Origin: Lapillicoccus sp.
GTDB lineage: Bacteria; Actinomycetota; Actinomycetes; Actinomycetales; Dermatophilaceae
Reading direction: 5' to 3'
DNA length: 43,866 nucleotides
NCBI RefSeq assembly: GCF_025353065.1
Contig: NZ_JANXRJ010000202.1
Span: forward strand, 1-43,866
Shown: in pieces, positions 32,075-39,621 of the stretch
Layout: the number at the start of each line of letters is the position of its first letter
How positions within the stretch are numbered: position 1 is the stretch's first letter
The notes under the pieces: generated by a model
Seen by the model: only the letters and a program-made list of their open reading frames with translations
The model's database searches: none
Told to the model about the DNA's origin: nothing
Translations under genes and position numbers: made by a program

Positions 32075-33673
32075 ATGCCCGGGCCATCAGCGGTGGGTGA
32101 ACGCGCCCTGACCGTCTCGATCGGCTGGGTGCTCGGCAACGCGCGCGAGCATGCCCGGGACCCGGCCCTGCGCGTGGCCGCGACGTTCGCGCAGGCCATC
32201 ACCCCGACCGTCCACCGCTCCCAGATCGGCAGATGGGAGGCCGGTGTCACGCAGCTGACCTACGAGCAGGTGCGTCAGTACGAGATCGTCCTCGAGCTGC
32301 CGGAGGGCCACCTCCTGGCCGCCATCGACACCCTCGCGCGCGCTGAACACCGCGTCCTGGCCGGCCCGTGGCTCCCGCCACCTCGGAACGACCCCTGGTG
32401 GAGCGACAGCATGAGCCTCATCGAGCGGGCCGACTCGCCCGAACGACTGACGGGCGCGCAGTGGTCGACGCTGACAGCCAACCTCGGCTCCGACCCGGAT
32501 GCGATGCTGCGACAACGTGACTGGGACATGCTGCTGCGACGGTGCACCCTCGAGGCCGGGTTGCGGACCGGTCTCGAGTTCATCCTGCGCGACGAGGCGA
32601 CGGCCCGGATCGCCGGTCACCCGCGAGGCTGCGCCGCCGTCGTCGACCTCGTCGACGAGACCCTGTCGAACCCGACCGCGGCCATCTACTCCGAGGCGGC
32701 AGCGCTGCTGTCCCACACCCCGGACGACCGCGGTCTGGGCGTCCTCCTGCGCCACCTCCCCTCTCCTGTCAACGAATCGGCTCTCTGGACGATCCTCTGG
32801 GCCCTCCTCACCCTCATGCGCCAGGGCCGGCTGAGCTCGCAGCAGAGCGTCGACGTGGGCGTCCACGCCGTCGGCCTGCTGCAGGACGCGTCGGTCTCGA
32901 CCCGCGTCCACCGCGCCGCGGCCAACCTCGTCCACGCCATCGACCCCCCCGAGCGCGAACGCGTCTCGGCCGGTCTCCGGGCCTCGTCCAGGCGGCGCAT
33001 CGCCCGCATCGTCGACCAGGGCGGAGCGCTCGCCAAGGACGAGCTCGCCCTCATGGCCCGCGAGATCCGGACCCGCATGGCGATGACGCTCGGACCCCGC
33101 GCGCAGCTGGCGCCGACGCTCAAGCAGCTGATCACGGAGGCGACGTCCGTGACCGGGGAGGACTCCCGCGGCAAGGCGCTGACGGTCCTCATGCTCACCC
33201 CGCAGGGCCCAGCCATCGGGGCGACGTATGCCGCCACCCTGCGGTGGGCCCGCCGCAACGGTCACGAGGAGCTCGTCGACGAGGCGCTGTCCGTCCTCTC
33301 CTGGCTGCTGCCTCCAGCCGATCTGCCGACCCTCCTCGAGGTCGCGGCCGACCCGGTCAGCTCCCCGGTGCAGGTGCTGCAGGCGCTCGTCGCGGTCGGC
33401 AACTGCCGACCCGCGTCGGCGGCTGCCACCAGCAGCGCCGACACCATTGCCACCGACGTGCGGGACTCGGCGCTCAGAGCCATGACCGCCTCCGTGGCCG
33501 ACCCGGACAGCATCGCCCGCGGCCACCTCTACGTCCTCGGGATGTATGGCCGCGCCGACCTCGTCGCCACCCTGGTCAAGCCGGCCCGCAGACGCGCCGT
33601 CCCCCCGGCCTGGACGCAGAGCATCGAGGCCTGGACGGTCCTGCCGCCCTGGGCGTGGCCCTCCGCGGACTGA
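32075..33673 (+). CDS. HTH-domain protein with long helical-repeat C-terminus
   Basis: Of 532 residues, an N-terminal XRE-like HTH appears at about 15-85 (IGWVLGNAREHARD, then PTVHRSQIGRWEAGVTQLTY, YEIVLELPEG). The rest is almost all amphipathic helices with HEAT/ARM-like spacing (AAIYSEAAALLSHTPDDRGL, LVDEALSVLSWLLPPADLPT). There is no catalytic motif or TM helix. The ATG at 32075 has GGGGACGGG upstream. DNA-binding plus a helical solenoid suggests a ligand- or protein-sensing regulator. I do not recognise a named family. Confidence 0.75.
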   Translation: MPGPSAVGERALTVSIGWVLGNAREHARDPALRVAATFAQAITPTVHRSQIGRWEAGVTQLTYEQVRQYEIVLELPEGHLLAAIDTLARAEHRVLAGPWLPPPRNDPWWSDSMSLIERADSPERLTGAQWSTLTANLGSDPDAMLRQRDWDMLLRRCTLEAGLRTGLEFILRDEATARIAGHPRGCAAVVDLVDETLSNPTAAIYSEAAALLSHTPDDRGLGVLLRHLPSPVNESALWTILWALLTLMRQGRLSSQQSVDVGVHAVGLLQDASVSTRVHRAAANLVHAIDPPERERVSAGLRASSRRRIARIVDQGGALAKDELALMAREIRTRMAMTLGPRAQLAPTLKQLITEATSVTGEDSRGKALTVLMLTPQGPAIGATYAATLRWARRNGHEELVDEALSVLSWLLPPADLPTLLEVAADPVSSPVQVLQALVAVGNCRPASAAATSSADTIATDVRDSALRAMTASVADPDSIARGHLYVLGMYGRADLVATLVKPARRRAVPPAWTQSIEAWTVLPPWAWPSAD

Positions 33674-33713
33674 GCCGGTGCGCGGGGGGCGGGCGGGGCC
33701 GGAGGAGCTCGCG

Positions 33714-34232
33714 CTACTCCCCGACCGTGCCGTCCACCAGCTCGCGGACGACGTCGAGGTGGCCGACGTGCCGGGCATACTCCTGCACGAGGTGGAAGAG
33801 GACCCGCTCCAGCGTCGCGGGGTCGGCTCCGTCCCATCGCGGCCCCGGCTGCCCGACCTCGTCGAGGTCATGGCGCCGCACCACGTCACGCGTCACGGCG
33901 CCCTGTATCTCGAGCGAGCGAATGAGGTCGGCCGCAGCCTCGTGCGCCCCGATCGTCCACCGCCCGCCGGGCGAGCCACCCGAGTCACCCCACGGGTCGG
34001 CGTCGGTCTCTCCCTCGAATCCCCAGACCAGCCAACGACGCTCGACGAACGTCAGGTGCTTCACGAGCTCGAGCGGCGCCCACCCCGACGGCAGCCGGCT
34101 CGTCCGCAGGTCCTCGTCGCCCAGACACGCGACCTTGTCGAGCACGACGGAGCGGAAGTAGTCGAGGTAGCCAAGGAAGACCTCCGCCCGTGATGCCCTG
34201 AGGCGTGTCGGCTCGGGGAAGGGAGCGCTCAC
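33714..34232 (-). CDS. DinB / DUF664 family protein
   Basis: This 172-residue four-helix protein has the metal-binding histidine pattern of DinB-like enzymes: LVKHLTFVERRWLVWGF (about residue 60) and VLFHLVQEYARHVGHLDVVR (about 144-163). Many actinobacterial members are mycothiol-dependent transferases. The GTG start is at 34232. It converges with the HTH-repeat gene, 40 bp between stops. Confidence 0.9.
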   Translation of the reverse strand: MSAPFPEPTRLRASRAEVFLGYLDYFRSVVLDKVACLGDEDLRTSRLPSGWAPLELVKHLTFVERRWLVWGFEGETDADPWGDSGGSPGGRWTIGAHEAAADLIRSLEIQGAVTRDVVRRHDLDEVGQPGPRWDGADPATLERVLFHLVQEYARHVGHLDVVRELVDGTVGE

Positions 34233-34257
34233 GCGCCCAGCCTAGCGACGAGGCGCG

Positions 34258-34330
34258 CCACTCAAACGGGCACGTGTCGGTGACCGGCCCCTGAGGACGG
34301 CCGACATCGCGGTTGTGCCCGTTTGAGTGG
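34258..34330 (-). terminator. Large nested inverted repeat downstream of the M50-like gene
   Basis: Outer arms of 16 bp (34258-34273 and 34315-34330; CCACTCAAACGGGCAC and its complement) are perfect. Inside them GTGTCGG (34274-34280) pairs with CCGACAT (34301-34307) with one G-T. The structure lies 24 bp beyond the 3' end of the leftward M50-like gene and just before the DinB start. It may be a terminator or a mobile intergenic palindrome. Confidence 0.6.
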
Positions 34331-34354
34331 TCGCCCGCGATTCCCCATGCAGGG

Positions 34355-35083
34355 TCAGCGCAGCAGTGCGACGACCTGGGCGGCGGCGACGAACGACCCG
34401 GCGCCGCAGACGAGGGCGAAGGTCCCGTTCCAGAGCAGGCGCGGCACGTGGGTCAGCTGGGCGAGCACCCCCGGGTCGCTGCCGCCGGACCGGTCCCCGG
34501 CTACCGCACCGAGGTGGCGCCAGGCGCCGACGAGCAGCACGAGCCCTAGTCCGAGGAGGACCTGCGCCTGCCGCGCGTCGTCGCGCCACCACCAGAGCGC
34601 TCCCCCGGCGGCGAGGACGACGAGCATCACCACGAGGGTGAGGACGGACCGCACCCGGATCAGCGAGACGACCAGCAGCAGCAGGATGATGGCGAGCGCC
34701 GTTGCGGCCCAGCCGCGCCCAGCACACCACACGAGCACCGCGCCGACGACGGCCGGCGCGGGGTAGCCGGCCCACGTCGTGACGACGCGGCCGATCCCGC
34801 GAGCCCGGCCCTTCGTCACCGCGTGCCCCGACATGTCGCCGCGCAGCACGAACCCGGTGAACGTGCGCCCCACCGCGATCCCCACGAAGGCGTGGCCCAG
34901 TTCGTGGACCAGCGTCACCGCGAGCCGCACCATCCCCCAGACCGGTCCGACGGCCACGGCGAGCAGCGCGATGGCCACGGCGACGGTCACCCGCGGCGCG
35001 GTGAGGGCGGCGTCACCGACCAACGGCACGACCCGCGACCTCAGCTCCTCGGCCCAGTCGGTGGTCACACTCAGGGTCGTCAC
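34355..35083 (-). CDS. M50-family (M50B-like) membrane metallopeptidase
   Basis: Of 242 residues, there are about six TM helices and the intramembrane zinc motif LVHELGHAFVG (about residues 57-67). The DMSGHAVTKGR segment and AGYPAPAVVG match the M50B group of site-2-protease-like proteins. The GTG start is at 35083. Substrate unknown. The protein ends in a hydrophobic segment FAAAQVVALLR-like tail. Confidence 0.85.
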   Translation of the reverse strand: MTTLSVTTDWAEELRSRVVPLVGDAALTAPRVTVAVAIALLAVAVGPVWGMVRLAVTLVHELGHAFVGIAVGRTFTGFVLRGDMSGHAVTKGRARGIGRVVTTWAGYPAPAVVGAVLVWCAGRGWAATALAIILLLLVVSLIRVRSVLTLVVMLVVLAAGGALWWWRDDARQAQVLLGLGLVLLVGAWRHLGAVAGDRSGGSDPGVLAQLTHVPRLLWNGTFALVCGAGSFVAAAQVVALLR

Positions 35084-35173
35084 CGGGCCAGTCTCAGGGG
35101 TCAGCCTGTGCAGTCGTCCGCCTGTCCGCCCGGAGGAGTTCCGCCCGGGGTGGGCGGGTTGACGCCGGAGAGG

Positions 35174-36154
35174 TCAGGCCGGCTGGGCCACCGACTCGAC
35201 GAAGTCGAGCTTGTCCATGACGGTCGCCGGGATGACGAAGGGGTAGAGGTCGTCCTTGCCCATCGACTTGTTGATCTGGTTGAGCCCGATCGACAGCGGG
35301 ATCCAGACTGACGTGAGGATCTGGCGGAAGGGCGCCGAGAGGTCGGTATCGGCGTAGAGGAGCCGATGGACCCAGGCGGTCTCCACCGTGTCGGTGATGT
35401 GGAGGTAGTGGGCGAAGGTCTCGGCGAAGTCCTCGTAGGGGTGCATCGTCGCGTAGGAGCTGATGTAGTCCGCCTCCCACCCGTCGGGCGGACCGCTCTC
35501 GTAGTGCCGGTCGATCTCCGCCTGGTAGTCCTTGGTGTCGTCCCCGAACAGCTTCCGGGCGGCCTCGAGGGACGGGCCCTGCACGTGCAGGGCCTCCATG
35601 TAGTGCCCGACCTCGTGACGCAGGTGTCCGAGCATGGTGCGGTAGGGCTCGCCGAGGTTGATCCGCATCTTCTCCCGGTAGACGTCGTTGCTCTCGGCGA
35701 GGTCGATGGTGATGACCCCGTCGGCGTGGCCGATGGTCACGTCCTCGCCGCGGCTCGAGAGCAGGTCGAAGCAGAGGCCCGTCTCCGGGTCCTTCTCGCG
35801 GCTGACGAAGGAGAAGCCCCGGGCGTCGAGCTCGACGATGAGGTGCCGCTTGGCGCGCTCGGTGTCGGCGTACAGGCCGAGCCCCTCGAGGTCGGCGTCG
35901 TTGGGGCGGGTGCGGGTGAGGGCGCAGCTCTCGCACTGCGCGCCCTGGACCCGGGTCAGCCAGGTGCACCCGGACAGGGTGAGGTTGGGACAGACCCACC
36001 ACACCAGCCCGGCGGAGTCGACGTACTGCCCCTTCTCGAGGGGGACGATCTCCCGCTCGAGGCGCGAGAAGCCGAGGGCCGTCCCGCAGGAGACGCAGAC
36101 GGAGTTCTCGAAGTAGAGGGGGTTGGCACAGACACGGCACCTGAAGGCTTTCAC
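35174..36154 (-). CDS. Zinc-ribbon putative metallopeptidase (Peptidase_Mx type)
   Basis: Of 326 residues, the N-terminal zinc ribbons are CRVCANPLYFENSVCVSCG (5-23) and C...GCTW...CESCAL (55-78). The zincin core has HLRHEVGHYMEALH (about residues 178-191) and the downstream FAETFAHYLHITDT with acidic and His ligands. The layout matches the family called putative zinc-binding metallopeptidase. It starts with GTG 66 bp after the transglutaminase stop, in the same direction. Genes of this family often occur with the transglutaminase / ATP-grasp / alpha-E set, so it may process products of that system. Confidence 0.85.
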   Translation of the reverse strand: MKAFRCRVCANPLYFENSVCVSCGTALGFSRLEREIVPLEKGQYVDSAGLVWWVCPNLTLSGCTWLTRVQGAQCESCALTRTRPNDADLEGLGLYADTERAKRHLIVELDARGFSFVSREKDPETGLCFDLLSSRGEDVTIGHADGVITIDLAESNDVYREKMRINLGEPYRTMLGHLRHEVGHYMEALHVQGPSLEAARKLFGDDTKDYQAEIDRHYESGPPDGWEADYISSYATMHPYEDFAETFAHYLHITDTVETAWVHRLLYADTDLSAPFRQILTSVWIPLSIGLNQINKSMGKDDLYPFVIPATVMDKLDFVESVAQPA

Positions 36155-36220
36155 GCGGCATACGGTGCCACATCTGGGTGGTTCCCAAACCCGTCGTCCG
36201 GGGCCGGTGTCCCCGAGGGC

Positions 36221-37111
36221 TCAGCCCAGCGGCTCGACGTCGACCTCGACGAGGAGGGTCGACTTCTCCGACTCGGTGAAGATCACGCCCTTGAGCGGGG
36301 GGACGTCGCCGTAGTCGCGACCCCAGGCGACGGTCACGTAGCGGTCGTCGACCCACGTGTCGTTGGTCGGGTCGATGGCCAGCCACTGCTCCCTCCGACC
36401 GGCCGGACCCGGCACCCAGACGGCGACCCAGGCGTGGCTGGCGTCGGCACCGACGACCCGCTCCCGGCCCGGGGGCGGGGCGGTCGAGAGGTAGCCGCTG
36501 ACGTAGCGGGCCGCGAGCCCGTGCGCGCGCAGCCCGGCCAGCGCGAGGTGCGCGAAGTCCTGACAGACCCCCGCCTTCTTGTCAAGCACCTCGCCGATGG
36601 TGCTCGTCACCGTCGTCGCGCCGGGCTCGTAGTCGAAGTCGGCGTGGATGCGGTGCATGAGGTCCGTGACCACCTCACTGAGCGGTCGCCGCGGCGAGAA
36701 CGACTGTGCAGCATACGTCTTCACCGGATCGGGCTGGTCGACCAGTGGCGACGGCAGGGCGAAGTCGCTGGCTCGCCAGGCGTCCGGAAGCTCCGGCCGC
36801 ACGGCGGGCCGCGCCTGCTCCCACGGCACGGCGAGCGCCTCGAGGTCGTATGCCGGGGTGTGCACCTCGACCTCGCTCGTGCCGGTCACCTGCAGCCGCT
36901 GGTGCCGGGTCGTCACCTGGAAGTAGGTCGCGAGGTTGCCGTAGTAGTCGGTGTCCTGGCTCCGGTCGGCCTGCTCGGGCTCGACGACGAGCTCACTGCT
37001 GGAACGGATCTGCCACGGGAGCTCGCGCGGCACGAGGTAGGCGACCCCGAAGCTGTCGGTGACGTCGCCGTCGTAGGAGTAGGTCGTGCGGTGCCAGACG
37101 CGGTACCTCAC
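36221..37111 (-). CDS. Transglutaminase-like family protein
   Basis: Of 296 residues, an N-terminal beta domain (YRVWHRTTYSYDGDVTDSFG, bacterial transglutaminase-like N) precedes the catalytic core. Cys lies in KKAGVCQDFAHLALAG (about 168), His in ADASHAWVAVWVPG (about 211) and Asp in LAIDPTNDTW (about 231). It belongs to the COG1305 type usually encoded beside alpha-E proteins. The GTG start overlaps the stop of the ATP-grasp gene (GTGA). It is likely a peptidase or amide-bond isomerising enzyme in the predicted peptide-ligation system. Confidence 0.93.
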   Translation of the reverse strand: MRYRVWHRTTYSYDGDVTDSFGVAYLVPRELPWQIRSSSELVVEPEQADRSQDTDYYGNLATYFQVTTRHQRLQVTGTSEVEVHTPAYDLEALAVPWEQARPAVRPELPDAWRASDFALPSPLVDQPDPVKTYAAQSFSPRRPLSEVVTDLMHRIHADFDYEPGATTVTSTIGEVLDKKAGVCQDFAHLALAGLRAHGLAARYVSGYLSTAPPPGRERVVGADASHAWVAVWVPGPAGRREQWLAIDPTNDTWVDDRYVTVAWGRDYGDVPPLKGVIFTESEKSTLLVEVDVEPLG

Positions 37112-39621
37112 CGGGGCAACCCCCGCAGCACGCCGAAGGAACGGGGCAGCGGACCACCGGCGAGGTGGAACTCGTCGATCGCACTGCCGATCCGCGTGAG
37201 GTGCTCGTAGAGCCCGTCGAGGTAGTGCTCGAGGTTGGGCCGGTTGGCGCCACCGATCGCGACGAGCGTCGTCACGTCGATGTCGCGCAGGTGCTCCACG
37301 ACGTCGTCGAGCAGTCGTTCGGGACGGGTGGACCCCGTCGACGTGGGCATCGCCGCGAGGTGTCGCCGCAGCTCGCCGAGGGCGAAGGCGAGAGAGCGCG
37401 GGTTGGTCTCGTCCTTGAGCAGGAGCTCGAGCACCGTTGCGGAGCGGAGGTATCCGCGATAACGGCGCCGGTGCGTGACCCAGCTCTCCGACGTCGTGAG
37501 GAGAGCATTGAGGACGAGCCGGTCGACGTCGATCCCGTGCCGGACCGTCGCCGACCGGAGCAGCAGCGCGAGCTGAAGGCCGCGTTCGAGGGCGCGGCCG
37601 GCCTCGATCATGTGCCAGCCCGGGTCGCGCATCATGTTGGCCGTCACGCCGTAGACCGCCAGCACCCCGCCGAGCATCCGCCCCGCGCACTCCGACACCT
37701 GGTGGCTGTGGGGTGAGACGTCGAGGTCGGCCGCGGCCCGCTCGATCGCGCTGAGCGACCGCCAGATGTCGCCCGAGAGCTGGTCGCGCACCCCCTCGGC
37801 GGCCTCGCGCATCGAGTTCAGCGACTGGGCCACGGAGCCGGCACGCCCGGGTTGCAACAGGATCGAGCGGAAGTAGGCGTCGTGGTCCTCCGACGACGAG
37901 GGAGCTCCGGCGAGCCGCGCGTGCGCGTCGAGGAGCACCGCCAGGCTCCCGCTCCCCGCGGACTGGGGCCGGTCGCGGAAGTCCTCCGCGTGGGTGTGGG
38001 TGGCGAGGACGAGACGCAGCAGTGTCTCGGTGCGCTCGGAGTAGCGACCGATCCAGAACATGTGCTCGAGGACGCGCGGCACCATCGCGATCGGCACCTG
38101 CCCGGCGGCGATCGGCATCACCTCGCCCAGACCCTGGTCGCTCTCGGTGGGCTCGGACTTCAGCACCCAGACGTCCTTCGTCGGGTTGCCGCCGGTGCCG
38201 CCGCCGGCCGCCGACGCGAGCCCGCCCACGAGCGGGCGGTAGGCCGAGCCGTAGCGGAGGGTGAAGGTGCGCAGCGTGACCGACTGCGGGCGGATCCGGT
38301 CGCCGTCGTAGATGGGCGCCTGCGACAGGGGCAGGCGCTGCTGGCCGACGTGGCGCGCGGGCTCGGCGATGATCCGACGGCGCAGCTCGGCGACCGGCTG
38401 CCCGGTCAACGACCGGGAGCTGTCGACCTCCCGGATGGTCAGCTCCTCGCCCGACGCCAGTCCGTCGAGCACCCGGGTCAGCCCGTCCTCCTCGCCGCAC
38501 CACCAGGTGGGAACCGACTTGAGCCGCAACGGTTCTCGCAGCAGCAGGCTGCAGGCGGCCTCGAGATAGGGCAGCAGCGCGGGGTTCTCGAGCACCCCGG
38601 AGCCGAGCCCGTTGACGACGCGCACGGAACCTCGTCGGACCGCTTCGGTCAGGCCCACGACGCCGAGCTGGGAGTTCTTGCGCAGCTCGAGCGGATCGCT
38701 CCAGGAGGCATCGACCCGACGGAGGATGACGTGGACGGGCTCGAGCTGTCCCATGCTGCGCAGCCACACGGCGCCGCGACGGACGACAAGGTCGCTGCCC
38801 TGGACGAGGGGGAAACCGAGGTTGCTCGCGAGGAACGCCTGGTCGTAGGCCGTCTCGCTGTGCGTGCCGGGGCTGAGGACGACGACCCGGGGGTCGGCGA
38901 CCTCGTCGTCGGCGCACTGCATCAGGGCCGAGCGCAGCGCGCTGAAGAACGGCCCCATCCGGTGCAGCGACGCCTCGCGGTAGAGCTCGGGGAGCACCCG
39001 CGACATCACCCGCCGGTTCTCCATCGCGTAGCCCATGCCGGAGGGGGCCTGGGTGCGGTCGGCGAGGACCCGCCACGCGCCCGTCGCGTCTCGTCCGAGG
39101 TCGGTCGCCGCGAGCACGAGGGGTCGAGAGTCATGGGCCGAGGGTCGGGCCATGACCCGCAGGAATCCGGGGTGGGAGTAAACGACTCCCGGCGGGAGCA
39201 CCCTCTCGGAGAGCAGTCGTTGCGCGCCGTAGAGGTCGACGAGGATGGCGTTGAGCAGTTCCGCCCGCTGGGCGAGACCGACCTCGAGCGGGGCCCACTC
39301 GGCCGCGTCGACGACGAAGGGGATCGCGTCGAGCCGCCACGGACCCTGGTCCTCGCCCGGGCGGGCGTAGCTGACGCCGTCGTTCTCGAGGAACCGCCGG
39401 ATCTCCCGGTCGACCCGGCGCAGGTCGGTGTCCGTGAGGGTGACGGCCACCTGCGCGAGCCCCTTCCACGCCGGGCGCAAGGAGCCGTCGGGCAGCATCA
39501 CCTCGTCGTATGCCGCGGGCCCGCCGGACAGCATCGGCTGGGTCAGCCCGGCGGCATACTGCTGCAGGGCGGGGAGGGAGGGCAGTGCCGGCAGCGAGGG
39601 CAGCGAGAGGCCTGCGGTCAC
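37108..39621 (-). CDS. Circularly permuted ATP-grasp / alpha-E fusion protein
   Basis: Of 837 residues, the N-terminal two thirds are a circularly permuted type 2 ATP-grasp domain: GVVYSHPGFLRVMARP, YAMENRRVMSRVLPE, VVVLSPGTHSETAYDQAFLA, NPLLPYLEAACSLLL-like region, VPTWWCGE. The last third (from about 515) is an alpha-E helical domain (VLEHMFWIGRYSERTETLLR, MREAAEGVRDQLSGDIWRSL, HRRRYRGYLRS). These domains are often separate genes; here they are one. The GTG at 39621 overlaps the DUF2126 stop. Comparative analyses predicted such proteins to form amide bonds on peptides; direct biochemistry is scarce. Confidence 0.92.
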   Translation of the reverse strand: MTAGLSLPSLPALPSLPALQQYAAGLTQPMLSGGPAAYDEVMLPDGSLRPAWKGLAQVAVTLTDTDLRRVDREIRRFLENDGVSYARPGEDQGPWRLDAIPFVVDAAEWAPLEVGLAQRAELLNAILVDLYGAQRLLSERVLPPGVVYSHPGFLRVMARPSAHDSRPLVLAATDLGRDATGAWRVLADRTQAPSGMGYAMENRRVMSRVLPELYREASLHRMGPFFSALRSALMQCADDEVADPRVVVLSPGTHSETAYDQAFLASNLGFPLVQGSDLVVRRGAVWLRSMGQLEPVHVILRRVDASWSDPLELRKNSQLGVVGLTEAVRRGSVRVVNGLGSGVLENPALLPYLEAACSLLLREPLRLKSVPTWWCGEEDGLTRVLDGLASGEELTIREVDSSRSLTGQPVAELRRRIIAEPARHVGQQRLPLSQAPIYDGDRIRPQSVTLRTFTLRYGSAYRPLVGGLASAAGGGTGGNPTKDVWVLKSEPTESDQGLGEVMPIAAGQVPIAMVPRVLEHMFWIGRYSERTETLLRLVLATHTHAEDFRDRPQSAGSGSLAVLLDAHARLAGAPSSSEDHDAYFRSILLQPGRAGSVAQSLNSMREAAEGVRDQLSGDIWRSLSAIERAAADLDVSPHSHQVSECAGRMLGGVLAVYGVTANMMRDPGWHMIEAGRALERGLQLALLLRSATVRHGIDVDRLVLNALLTTSESWVTHRRRYRGYLRSATVLELLLKDETNPRSLAFALGELRRHLAAMPTSTGSTRPERLLDDVVEHLRDIDVTTLVAIGGANRPNLEHYLDGLYEHLTRIGSAIDEFHLAGGPLPRSFGVLRGLPR

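Noticed and set aside
36221-39076. 951-codon reading of the transglutaminase gene
   Set aside because: Upstream part is the shadow of the ATP-grasp gene; the family N-terminus begins at GTG 37111.
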